NCBI RefSeq assembly: GCF_040564635.1
Contig: NZ_CP159837.1
Coordinates: 809,001 to 873,000 of the forward strand
Length of the DNA: 64,000 nt
Source of the DNA: Planktothricoides raciborskii GIHE-MW2
Lineage (GTDB): Bacteria > Cyanobacteriota > Cyanobacteriia > Cyanobacteriales > Laspinemataceae
Direction of reading: 5' to 3'
This document shows positions 1 through 8,822 of the stretch, one piece after another. The notes below the pieces were generated by a model. It was not told the origin of the DNA. It did no database searches and saw nothing but the letters and a program-made list of their open reading frames with translations. Positions within the stretch are counted from its first letter, which is position 1. Each line of letters opens with the position of its first letter. The position numbers were made by a program, and so were the translations under genes.

Positions 1-237
1 ACACCGTTCAAACACGACTTTGAAAACATCGAATATGACGAGCCAGAATTTGACCTGAATCTGAATACCAAAGGGCTGCATAAAGTACGGCAAAAAGTAG
101 CATTTCAACCGAGACAAACCATATTACCGCCCGATTTGTTTGAACGCTACAACAGCTTATCTTTTTGGGAACAACCCAGCCCCACCAGGGCTAACTTAAT
201 TGTTGCCAAACCGAATAATTATCCACGGGTTAAATAA
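1..237 (+). CDS. 3' end of an unidentified protein gene (partial)
   Basis: An open frame runs from the first base of the window to a TAA at 235-237 and gives 78 residues. It ends in a basic, Pro- and Asn-rich tail (AKPNNYPRVK). The upstream part lies outside the window and I do not recognise the family from this tail. Codon use looks genuine. It is followed by a spacer carrying the CACAAAG/CTTTGTG inverted repeat seen elsewhere in the window. Confidence 0.55.
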   Translation, partial: TPFKHDFENIEYDEPEFDLNLNTKGLHKVRQKVAFQPRQTILPPDLFERYNSLSFWEQPSPTRANLIVAKPNNYPRVK

Positions 238-610
238 AAACCAAAAAGACACAAAGATCACGAAAAATACCTCTTTGTGTCCTTTGTGTCTTTGTGGTAA
301 AATCTATTCTAAAAAAACTTGACAATCTGTTAATAAATGGATAAGATATAAGTAGCAAAATAATTCAGGTTTATTGGGGCTGGAAAAACATCCAACAAGC
401 CCAAACGATACCTGGGAGTACCCGGCCCGGAGTGGCGAAGAAAGTAAGAGCAAAAAGCCCCTACGCTCTCCGGGCCAGGTAAAATCCCTAACTCGTTTCC
501 AAACTCACTTCGGGGAGCCCCGGTGAGGGGCTTCCTCCTGCCCAGAAATAAGAAAGCGGGTTTCTTTTCGGGAAATCTATCATGGAAGAAAAGAAAGGGA
601 GTCAAAATAA
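238..610. repeat. Intergenic stretch with CTTTGTG inverted repeat and GC-rich dyads
   Basis: No convincing gene lies here. Bases 241-300 hold an imperfect inverted repeat (GACACAAAG against CTTTGTGTC) of a kind that recurs near 8,620-8,650 and 36,510-36,580. From about 420 to 550 there are GC-rich dyads (CCCGGCCCGGAG against CTCTCCGGGCC), and a half copy of the GGGTTTCTT repeat follows near 557. A minus-strand open frame across 330-605 has no domain-like composition. Confidence 0.5.
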
Positions 611-1078
611 ATGACAGCTATCCAATCAATCACAACGGCAACAACATCCCTTTATGAACAAGATTTTTATCTGTGGCTACAGACAAATATCAACTTATTA
701 AAAGAGGGAAATTTTGCCGAAATCGATTTAGAAAACTTGCTTGAGGAATTGGAGAGTATGGGGAGAAGCGATAAAAATGCTTTAAAAAGTAATTTAAAAA
801 TACTTTTAATGCACTTACTCAAGTATAAATATCAGAATCAAAAGCGCACAAATAGTTGGCTTTACACGATTCGAGAACATCGTCAACGCCTCCGAGATAC
901 TTTCAAAACCAGTCCGAGTTTATATCGTTTTTTTGAAGATATTTTTAACGAATCCTATCAAGATGCGAGAGAACTAGCCGCCGATGAAACGGGTTTATCC
1001 ATCCAGATATTTCCTCCAGAGTCTCCCTTTAGTAAAGAAGAAGTGCTTAACCCTAATTTTTTACCGGCTGATGAGTGA
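611..1078 (+). CDS. DUF29 family protein
   Basis: 155 residues, the usual length of DUF29 proteins, which are small and of unknown function and often multicopy in cyanobacteria. Seen: an N-terminal YEQDFYLWL segment, an acidic LLEELESMG segment at about residues 43-51, and a basic middle helix (HLLKYKYQ), which is the order typical of the family. The ATG at 611 follows GGGAG about ten bases upstream, which supports this start. No operon partner is visible; the downstream side is a 1.5-kb repeat field. The biochemical role is unknown. Confidence 0.85.
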   Translation: MTAIQSITTATTSLYEQDFYLWLQTNINLLKEGNFAEIDLENLLEELESMGRSDKNALKSNLKILLMHLLKYKYQNQKRTNSWLYTIREHRQRLRDTFKTSPSLYRFFEDIFNESYQDARELAADETGLSIQIFPPESPFSKEEVLNPNFLPADE

Positions 1079-1079
1079 G

Positions 1080-1905
1080 TTGTTGGTGGAGGTTCAGAAA
1101 CCGGGTTTCTGTGGTGAAAATTACGGTTATCGGTGGGTGGCATAAAAGAAACCCGGTTTCTTAGTCTAAGCAGACCACCCAGAAACCGGGTTTCTTTGGT
1201 GAAAATGTAGGGGCGAATGGCCATTCGCCCCTACTGTTAAATCCCAACAAGAAACCCGGTTTCTTAATCCCCGCAGCTAACCCAGAAACCCGGTTTCTTA
1301 ATCCCCGCAGCTAACCCAGAAACCGGGTTTCTTATCGGCATATCACAGTTATCTTTAGGTTTCACGACAGAAACCCGGTTTCTTAGTCTAAGCAGACCAC
1401 CCAGAAACCGGGTTTCTTTGGTGAAAATGTAGGGGCGAATGGCCATTCGCCCCTACTGTTAAATCCCAACAAGAAACCCGGTTTCTTATTCCTCGCAGAT
1501 AACCCAGAAACCGGGTTTCTTAATCCCCGCAGCTAACCCAGAAACCGGGTTTCTTATCGGCATATCACAGTTATCTTTAGGTTTCACGACAGAAACCCGG
1601 TTTCTTAGTCTAAGCAGACCACCCAGAAACCGGGTTTCTTTGGTGAAAATGTAGGGGCGAATGGCCATTCGCCCCTACTGTTAAATCCCAACAAGAAACC
1701 CGGTTTCTTCGTCCTCGCAGATAACCCAGAAACCGGGTTTCTTAATCCCCGCAGCTAACCCAGAAACCGGGTTTCTTTTCGGCATATCACAGTTATCTGT
1801 GGAATCCCAACAAGAAACCCGGTTTCTTAGTCCCCGCAGACCACCCAGAAACCGGGTTTCTTATTCCCCGCAGCTAACCAAGAAACCCGGTTTCTTATTT
1901 AGAGT
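1080..1905. repeat. Repeat field with a 222-bp tandem array of palindromic elements
   Basis: The spacer is built from two palindromes: AGAAACCCGGTTTCTT, in both orientations, and a perfect 28-bp palindrome with half-site GTAGGGGCGAATGG at 1207, 1429 and 1651. These are arranged in a higher-order unit of exactly 222 bp; for instance AGAAACCCGG followed by TTAGTC begins at 1147, 1369 and 1591. A fourth, incomplete unit runs to about 1905. Short open frames inside it are identical between units and are not genes. Confidence 0.9.
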
Positions 1906-2020
1906 ATATAACGTATTGACAACATATCATACATAAAATAGTCACCAATACCCCCGCCAGCCCGTTGCCAATCTAATTAAAATAAGCCATAAAAACCGGA
2001 CAGTTCTTTTTTATCTTTTC

Positions 2021-2190
2021 TATTCCCTATTGTCACCTCTAATCATCCCTATTGTTCCCTCTATTGTCACCTCTAATGATCCATATTGTTCCCTATTGTT
2101 CTCTCTAATGCTCCCTATAGTTCCCTCTATTGTCACCTCTAATGATCCATATTGTTCCCTATTGTAACCTATTGTTTCCTCTCCTAAATA
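2021..2190. repeat. Degenerate minisatellite (TATTGTTCCCT-type)
   Basis: Variants of CTATTGTCACCTCTAATGAT and TATTGTTCCCTATTGTT alternate about eight times. It is AT-rich low-complexity DNA. The minus-strand open frame over it simply translates the repeat. The rest of 1906-2569 is AT-rich and shows no gene; it probably holds the promoter of the giant gene that follows. Confidence 0.75.
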
Positions 2191-2627
2191 CTGGTGCTTC
2201 ACCGTCCCTCGAAGTGAACAAAATTCATCGTAAAATCACCTAAAAGCGAAAAATAAAACTTAATAAATATTAAGCTATAAATAGCTATAACGCTTTGTAA
2301 ATAAAGACTTTTGCTCCTCCTGACAAGTCAATATAAGCCGCTGAGATACTTTTGAACGAACCGCGATACTGGATGAAAAAAAAAATATCAAAGATTCTTG
2401 ATGTAATCAGAAAAACCTGCTATAAATTTAAATAGCTTATTCCAGAGGAGCTTTGTCAAATAAATTGACATATAACAAACTCCTTATATATAGGTGTGTC
2501 TTGGCTAAATAAATTTATGGCTCTTATGCCTCACAAGGCGCGTTCAAATTAGTTAAAAATACATCAGTCATGTCTACAATCAATCACATCACCAACCCCA
2601 ACTCATCCCAGGAAAAATATGGCCCGG

Positions 2628-2659
2628 GCGCCGCTGCCCACTAAGGTGGGCAGCGGCGC
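2628..2659. repeat. Perfect 14-bp hairpin at the start of the giant RTX gene
   Basis: GCGCCGCTGCCCAC (2628-2641) and its exact complement (2646-2659) surround a TAAG loop. The TAA at 2642-2644 is in frame with both an ATG at 2570 upstream and the long reading frame downstream. The hairpin therefore separates a plausible original N-terminus from the rest of the protein. Confidence 0.85.
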
Positions 2660-2662
2660 GAA

Positions 2663-5600
2663 TTGGTCATCATTGACCCCACCGTATCCGACTATCAAAG
2701 TCTCGCTGCCGGAGTCAAACCGGCCACCTTTGTCCATATCCTCAACCCCAACCGGGATGGTATCGAGCAAATTACGGAAATCCTTGGGGCGAAGCATTCG
2801 CGTATAGATTGGCTGGAGAATCCACAAGATGTCGGCGCGAATGCTTTGCCCCTACAATCTATCCACATCATCTCCCACGGCAGTCCCGGCAGCCTGAAAC
2901 TAGGCAACAGCACCCTCAACACCGAAAACCTGGCAGCATACCAAGACCAGCTACAACAATGGCAGGCTGCTTTAAGCGAGGATGCTGACATCAATATATA
3001 TGGATGCAACGTCGCCCTAGGAGTCACAGGTCAAGCATTCATCCAACAATTAGCGCATCTCACCAAAGCGGATATCGCGGCATCCGATGACCTCACAGGT
3101 AACGGAGGCGACTGGGACTTAGAAATCGCCACCGGCAATATTGAATCAGAAATTGCCGTTAATGCCCAGACCGCTGAAGAATACGAATATAGTCTGGCCA
3201 ACTTTGATGTCACCGTAGCCACCGATGATGGCACGGGGGGCACCGCAAACACTCTGAGTTGGGCAATTTTGCAGGCCAACCAGACCGCAGGGGATGACAC
3301 CATTACCCTGAATACCGATGTCCGATTTACGGGAGTTCCCCAAGTTCTGATTGACAGCAATATCGCCTTTATTGGTGGCGGTTTCACCGTCAGCGGGGAT
3401 GTGGATAATAACGGTACAAATAACGCCGGTGACATTCGTCCCTTTGTAATTAAGTCGGGAACTGTCACGTTCTCCGATATGACTATTGACGGAGGTCGTG
3501 CTCAGGGCGGTAATGGTGGAAATGGTGACACTGCCGCTGGCGGTGGTGCCGGAATGGGTGGCGGATTGTTCATCTACGACGGCACCGTCAATCTCAGTAA
3601 TACCACGTTTAGTAACAATCAGGCGATCGGCGGTAACGGTGGTACTGGTCAATCCTTGTTTAGTGGCGGAGGTGGAGGTGGCCTGAGTGGTGACGGCGGG
3701 GCTGGCATTTTATTTGGTTCTGGTGGCGACGGTGGCGACGGTGGCATCTTTGGCGCTACTGGCGGCGCGGGCGGTTTTGTCCCTGGCGGCGCGGGCGGTT
3801 TTGGCGGTTTTGGCGGCGGTGGCGGCGGCGGTAGCGGCAGCTATGGCGGCGGTGGCGCGGGCGGTTTTGGCGGTTTTGGCGGCGGCGGCGGCGCGGGCGG
3901 TTTTACAAGTAGCGTTGGTGGTGCGGGCGGCTATGGCGGTGGTGGTGGTAGTTCTACTAATAATGCCGGTCTTGGCGGTTTCGGTGCTGGCGACAGTGGT
4001 ATCGCTGTCACCTCTGGTGGTGGTGGTGCTGGCTTAGGAGGAGCAATCTTCATCCGTAGTGGCATCTTGAATCTATATAACGCCACCTTTAACAATAACT
4101 CTGCTACCTGCGGCACGGGTTTCAACAACGGTCAAGGCAAAGGCGGGGCAATATTTGCCATGCAGTCCCTCACCAATCCCAATGGCAACAACCAGGGGAT
4201 GCCCACCACCCTGCCCACTGTCCGCACCCTGGGAGCCACCTTCAGCAACAACACCGCTGCCGAGCAAGCAAACACCCCTGGTGCCACAACTTCCAGCGGC
4301 GGTGTTGGCAGTAATCAGGACAATAATGATGTTTACGGCAACATCAGCCCTAACACTGCCCCTGTCCTTACTGATACCGTCGTCACCCTCAGCAGCATCC
4401 TAGAAGACGCGGCGGCTCCTTCTGGCGCTGTCGGTACGCTTATTTCTTCTGTTGCGGCCATTGGTACGGGGCAAAACAACATCACCGACCCCGACACAGG
4501 CGCAGTCGCGGGGGTCGCCATCACCGCCGCCGACACCACCAATGGCAGTTGGTTCTACACCATCGATGGCGGCACCACCTGGAACCCATTAGGAGCAGTA
4601 TCCGATACCAGCGCTCGCTTGCTGGCAGCAGATGCCAATACCCGCATTTACTTCCAACCCAACCCCAACTACAGCGGCACCATCCCCAACGCCATTACCT
4701 TCCGCGCTTGGGATAGTTTCTCTTATCTCAACGGCAGTACCGCTGACACCAGCACCAATGGCAACATCAGTGCCTTCAGCACCGCTACCGACACCGCAGA
4801 CATCACCGTTACTGCTGTCAACGACGCACCCAGTTTCAGCAACGCAGGCAACCAAACCCTCGCCGCTTGGACAAACACCCCCCAAACCGTTGCCAACTGG
4901 GCCAACACCTTCGTCTTCGGCCCCGCCAACGAAAGCAGCCAAGCAGTCCAAGACTTTATCGTTAACGTCACCTCTGGCAGCACCTTATTTACCAGCCTGC
5001 CAGACATCGCCAATGATGGCACCCTCACTTATACCCCCAAAGGCACCCCCGGCACTGCCACCATCTCTGTTCAACTCCAAGATAATGGCGGCACTGCCAA
5101 CGGTGGCGCAGATACTTCCACTGCGGCCACCTTCACCATCACCATTCCCCCACCAACAGTCAACCTCTCCATCAGTCCCACCACCGGCACCGAAGCAGGC
5201 ACCACCGCCATCACGGTGACAGCCACCGCCGCAGGCCCAGTATTTGGCAACCAAACCGTTGACCTGGCCTTAACCGGCTCTGCCACCGCCGCCGACTTCG
5301 CTGGCACCATTCCCACTCAAATTACCATTGCTAATGGCACCAGCAGCGGACAAGTCACCTTCACCATTGCTGATGACAAACTTGATGAAATCGACGAAAC
5401 GGCTAATTTAACAATTAGTAACCCATCGGCAGGTATTCAGCTAGGAGCAACTACCACCGGCAGTTTCACCATTACTGACAACGACACCGCCGGATTTGAT
5501 ATCCTGCCCATCAGCGGCAACACCAGCGAAGATGGCACCCAAGCCACCTTTGACATCCGCTTAACCAGCGAACCAACCGCCAATGTCACCATTGGCTTAA

Positions 5601-8599
5601 GCAGCAGCAACACCGCCGAAGCGACCGTTGCCCCGGCTACCCTCACCTTTACACCAACCAACTGGAATACTTACCAAACTGTCACCATCACGGGTGTAGA
5701 TGATGGGGTAGCAGACGATGACATCGCTTACCAAATTATCACCACTCCCGACACCACCACTACTGACACCAACTACAACAACCTCAACCCCGCCGATGTC
5801 ACCGTCACCAACACTGACAACGACATCCCCGGAGTCACCATAGCTCAATCCGCAGGCAGCACCGAAGTCACAGAGGGCAGCACCACAGATACTTATACTG
5901 TAAAACTGAACACCCTCCCCACCGGCAACGTGGCGGTGACGGTGACAGCAGATGCTCAAGCCCAAGTGAGTCTCGATGGCACGAATTTTGCCGCCACTCA
6001 AACCTTAACGTTTACCTCCGTCAACGGCATCACGCCGCAAACGGTGACAGTTCGTGCTGTGGATGATACAGTAATAGAATCCAACCATACCAGTAGCATC
6101 ACCCACGCTATTACCACCACTGCCGATGCCAACTATCCCACCACCATGACCGTGGGTGGTGTCAATGCCCATATCACCGATAACGATATCCGCTACACTC
6201 TCACCGACAGTAGTCCTACAATTACAGAAGGCAACAGCGGCACTCAGCAAATCGACTTTACCATTGAGCGAGCCGGGGCAATCAACGAAGCCAGCACCAT
6301 AGATTTTAGCTTTGGCGGCACCGCAGCCAACACCATAGACTATAACCTGGTTTCTATTACTGGCACGGGAGTGACTACTACAGGCAGTACCATTAGTTTT
6401 GCTGCCAATGCCACCCAAGCCACCGTTACTGTGGAAATAGTCGGAGACCGAATAGACGAAACCGACGAAACCTTAATTTTATCTCTGCTTAACGCCACCG
6501 CCACGGGAACATCCACCATTGTCGGTTCTCCCGTCACTACTACCATTACTGATGATGACAAGGCAGGGATTACGGTGACTCCCACCAGTGGGTTAACCAC
6601 CACCGAAGCTGGGGGAACTGCTACATTTACCCTGGTACTCGACAGTAAACCCACTGCTGATGTCACTATTACCGTTGCCTCTAGCAACACCGCTGAAGGA
6701 ACCGTAGACAAGTCAACCCTGACTTTTACTTCTGCTAACTGGAATACCGCCCAAACGGTGACAGTCACCGGGGTGGATGACAATATTGATGATGGGGATA
6801 TCGGCTACACCATAAGTACCACTGCCAATAGTAGCGATACCAAATATTCCGGCTTAACGGGTACTAATGTCAGCGTCACCAATACTGATAATGACAAGGC
6901 AGGCATTACGGTTACTCCCACCAGTGGGTTAACCACCACCGAAACTGGGGGAACTGCTACATTTACCCTGGTACTCGACAGTAAACCCACTGCTGATGTC
7001 ACCATTACCGTTGCCTCTAGCAACACCGCTGAAGGAACTGTAGACAAGTCAACCCTGACTTTTACTTCTGCTAACTGGGATACCGCCCAAACGGTGACAG
7101 TCACCGGGGTGGATGACAATATTGATGATGGGGATATCGGCTACACCATCAGCACCACTGCCAATAGTACCGATACCAACTACAACGGTATCACCGCCGC
7201 CACTGTCGCCGTGACCAATACTGATAATGACAAGGCAGGCATTACGGTTACTCCCACCAGTGGGTTAACCACCACCGAAGCTGGGGGAACTGCTACCTTT
7301 ACTGTGGTACTTGATAGTCAAGCAACCTCTGATGTCACCATTGGTATTACCAGTGATAATACTGCCGAGGGGACGGTTGCGATATCGGCATTGACATTTA
7401 CCGCCGTAAACTGGAATCAACCTCAAACCGTCACTATCACCGGGGTAAATGATTATCTTGATGATGAAGATATCAGCTACAATATAATTACTGCCGCTGC
7501 CACCAGCACTGATGGCAAATATAATGGGTTAAATCCTAGCGATGTGTCGGTGACAAATCAGGATATTGGGGATTTATTCCCAATTCCTACTAATCAAATT
7601 CCTCCTTTCATGGGTCTGAGCAGTATTTTGCCCTCAGAAATTAGCAGTAATAATAGCCAAAATAATACTACTTTACCCGAACTTCCGGCTATTCCACCTG
7701 AACCCACGGTAGACTTAATCAATATTTCCTTTACTGCCGTAGGAACGGATAGTGCAGAGAATATTGATGCCACACCTAATGATGATGTAATTAGTGGTCA
7801 GGGTGGCAATGATGTTATCCGTGGTTTGCCCGGACGAGATGCCCTATTTGGAAATAGTGGAGATGATGAACTTTATGGCAACCAAGGGGCAGATTTATTG
7901 CTGGGTAATCAAGGTAAAGACATTATCTATGGTGGTCAAGGCAATGATTTAGCAATGGGTGGTCAAAATGATGACTTAATCTATGGCGATTTAGGTAGCG
8001 ATACCTTGATTGGTGATTTAGGGAGCGATCGCATATTTGGGGGCTCATCTAGCCCTGGTTCAGTTGCTAGTGATGCCGGTGATTTGCTATTCGGAAAAGA
8101 TGGCAATGATTTCCTGCATGGCCATGCGGGAGATGACTCAATTTCCGGTGGCAATGATAATGATACCGCCCGTGGTGGTCAGGGTGATGACCTAATTCAC
8201 GGCGATGCGGGCGCTGATATTTTATATGGGGATAAGGGCAATGATAGCCTGACCGGAAATGCCGATAATGATGTGGTTTATGGCGGCGAAGGGAATGATT
8301 TCCTCTGGGGAGGAGATGGTGAAGATTTCCTCTATGGAGATGAAGGCGATGATACCCTAATTGGTAATGCAGACAAAGATTATTTTGTACTGCAATCTAG
8401 CTTTGGTTCTGATACAATTCTGGACTTTACTAACGGTATTGACCTAATTGGTTTAGCCGGTGGTTTAACCTTTGACCAGTTAAGTATTACTGGCAGTAAT
8501 GGGAATACTTTAATAGCCCGTGGCAATGAATTGTTAGTCACATTAACGGGTGTTGATGTTAGTTTGATTACCAGCGCTGATTTCACCTTAATGGTGTAG
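2663..8599 (+). CDS. Giant DUF4347 / Calx-beta / RTX protein, probably secreted by a type I system
   Basis: 1978 residues. Domain order: a DUF4347 domain at about 1-175 (IHIISHGSPG, INIYGCNVA motifs); a beta-helix-like part and a very Gly-rich stretch at about 275-460; a cadherin-like region at about 560-720; several Calx-beta repeats at about 830-1635, the last three in units of 112 residues; RTX nonapeptides (GGxGxD type) at about 1705-1900; and a C-terminal module at about 1905-1978. There is no N-terminal signal peptide, as expected for type I export with calcium-driven folding outside. The first usable codon is TTG at 2663; an in-frame ATG at 2570 is cut off by a stop in a hairpin. Likely a surface or matrix adhesin; the ligand is unknown. 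Confidence 0.85.
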   Translation: MVIIDPTVSDYQSLAAGVKPATFVHILNPNRDGIEQITEILGAKHSRIDWLENPQDVGANALPLQSIHIISHGSPGSLKLGNSTLNTENLAAYQDQLQQWQAALSEDADINIYGCNVALGVTGQAFIQQLAHLTKADIAASDDLTGNGGDWDLEIATGNIESEIAVNAQTAEEYEYSLANFDVTVATDDGTGGTANTLSWAILQANQTAGDDTITLNTDVRFTGVPQVLIDSNIAFIGGGFTVSGDVDNNGTNNAGDIRPFVIKSGTVTFSDMTIDGGRAQGGNGGNGDTAAGGGAGMGGGLFIYDGTVNLSNTTFSNNQAIGGNGGTGQSLFSGGGGGGLSGDGGAGILFGSGGDGGDGGIFGATGGAGGFVPGGAGGFGGFGGGGGGGSGSYGGGGAGGFGGFGGGGGAGGFTSSVGGAGGYGGGGGSSTNNAGLGGFGAGDSGIAVTSGGGGAGLGGAIFIRSGILNLYNATFNNNSATCGTGFNNGQGKGGAIFAMQSLTNPNGNNQGMPTTLPTVRTLGATFSNNTAAEQANTPGATTSSGGVGSNQDNNDVYGNISPNTAPVLTDTVVTLSSILEDAAAPSGAVGTLISSVAAIGTGQNNITDPDTGAVAGVAITAADTTNGSWFYTIDGGTTWNPLGAVSDTSARLLAADANTRIYFQPNPNYSGTIPNAITFRAWDSFSYLNGSTADTSTNGNISAFSTATDTADITVTAVNDAPSFSNAGNQTLAAWTNTPQTVANWANTFVFGPANESSQAVQDFIVNVTSGSTLFTSLPDIANDGTLTYTPKGTPGTATISVQLQDNGGTANGGADTSTAATFTITIPPPTVNLSISPTTGTEAGTTAITVTATAAGPVFGNQTVDLALTGSATAADFAGTIPTQITIANGTSSGQVTFTIADDKLDEIDETANLTISNPSAGIQLGATTTGSFTITDNDTAGFDILPISGNTSEDGTQATFDIRLTSEPTANVTIGLSSSNTAEATVAPATLTFTPTNWNTYQTVTITGVDDGVADDDIAYQIITTPDTTTTDTNYNNLNPADVTVTNTDNDIPGVTIAQSAGSTEVTEGSTTDTYTVKLNTLPTGNVAVTVTADAQAQVSLDGTNFAATQTLTFTSVNGITPQTVTVRAVDDTVIESNHTSSITHAITTTADANYPTTMTVGGVNAHITDNDIRYTLTDSSPTITEGNSGTQQIDFTIERAGAINEASTIDFSFGGTAANTIDYNLVSITGTGVTTTGSTISFAANATQATVTVEIVGDRIDETDETLILSLLNATATGTSTIVGSPVTTTITDDDKAGITVTPTSGLTTTEAGGTATFTLVLDSKPTADVTITVASSNTAEGTVDKSTLTFTSANWNTAQTVTVTGVDDNIDDGDIGYTISTTANSSDTKYSGLTGTNVSVTNTDNDKAGITVTPTSGLTTTETGGTATFTLVLDSKPTADVTITVASSNTAEGTVDKSTLTFTSANWDTAQTVTVTGVDDNIDDGDIGYTISTTANSTDTNYNGITAATVAVTNTDNDKAGITVTPTSGLTTTEAGGTATFTVVLDSQATSDVTIGITSDNTAEGTVAISALTFTAVNWNQPQTVTITGVNDYLDDEDISYNIITAAATSTDGKYNGLNPSDVSVTNQDIGDLFPIPTNQIPPFMGLSSILPSEISSNNSQNNTTLPELPAIPPEPTVDLINISFTAVGTDSAENIDATPNDDVISGQGGNDVIRGLPGRDALFGNSGDDELYGNQGADLLLGNQGKDIIYGGQGNDLAMGGQNDDLIYGDLGSDTLIGDLGSDRIFGGSSSPGSVASDAGDLLFGKDGNDFLHGHAGDDSISGGNDNDTARGGQGDDLIHGDAGADILYGDKGNDSLTGNADNDVVYGGEGNDFLWGGDGEDFLYGDEGDDTLIGNADKDYFVLQSSFGSDTILDFTNGIDLIGLAGGLTFDQLSITGSNGNTLIARGNELLVTLTGVDVSLITSADFTLMV
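2786..2854. repeat. Palindromic repeat embedded in frame in the DUF4347 domain
   Basis: GGGGCGAAGCATTCGCG (2786-2802) and CGCGAATGCTTTGCCCC (2836-2852) form 17-bp arms with one mismatch, followed by TAC. The same GGGGCGAAGCATTC arm occurs in spacers near 28,937, 28,983 and 41,415. It keeps the reading frame and adds roughly 20 residues (GAKHSRIDW to NALPLQ) between two conserved blocks of the domain. Confidence 0.7.
6557..7564 (+). repeat. Three 336-bp tandem repeats encoding Calx-beta units
   Basis: The sequence GACAAGGCAGG starts at 6557, 6893 and 7229, giving a period of exactly 336 bp or 112 codons. Units one and two are almost identical at DNA level, while unit three has diverged in its second half. 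Such homogeneity points to recent duplication or gene conversion inside the gene. Confidence 0.9.
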
Positions 8600-8658
8600 G
8601 TGTTTATAAACCGGGTTTCTTCTCTTTGTGTCCTTTGTGCCTTTGTGGTTTATTTTCA

Positions 8659-8718
8659 CCACAGAACTCTGCCGGACACGAATAAAAATATCTCTCTGTG
8701 TCCGGCAGAGTTCTGTGG
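8659..8718. repeat. Perfect 21-bp inverted repeat downstream of the giant gene
   Basis: The left arm 8659-8679 (starting CCACAGAACTCTGCC) and the right arm 8698-8718 are exact complements around an 18-base AT-rich spacer. There is no T-run right after the arm, so it may be a mobile palindrome or an RNA stabiliser rather than a simple terminator. Confidence 0.75.
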
Positions 8719-8778
8719 TAAAATTATCTCTAATTTAAGCAAATAAGAAACCCGGTTTCTTAGTCTTGGGAAGCAAAC

Positions 8779-8814
8779 AAAAAACCCGGTTTCTTGAAGA
8801 AACCGGGTTTTTTT
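8779..8814. terminator. Bidirectional terminator made from the CCCGGTTTCTT repeat
   Basis: Arms of 17 bp (8779-8795 and 8797-8813) join around a single G and end in A-runs and T-runs on either side. It lies 9 bases beyond the aldolase stop codon on the minus strand and downstream of the RTX gene on the plus strand. It can serve both convergent genes. Confidence 0.85.
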
Positions 8815-8822
8815 GTCCCAAA

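Noticed and set aside
330-605. 91-residue minus-strand open frame
   Set aside because: It crosses GC-rich dyads, lacks a ribosome site, and its sequence has no domain-like pattern.
1264-1668. Two identical 60-residue minus-strand frames
   Set aside because: They are translations of the 222-bp tandem repeat, and identity follows from the repeat.
2020-2202. 60-residue frame with NREQYGSLEVTIEGTIG repeats
   Set aside because: A direct translation of the minisatellite.
3487-4045. Alternative Ala/Val-rich frames across the Gly-rich part of the giant gene
   Set aside because: GGCGGT-type repeats keep several frames open; the Gly frame is in phase with both flanking domains.
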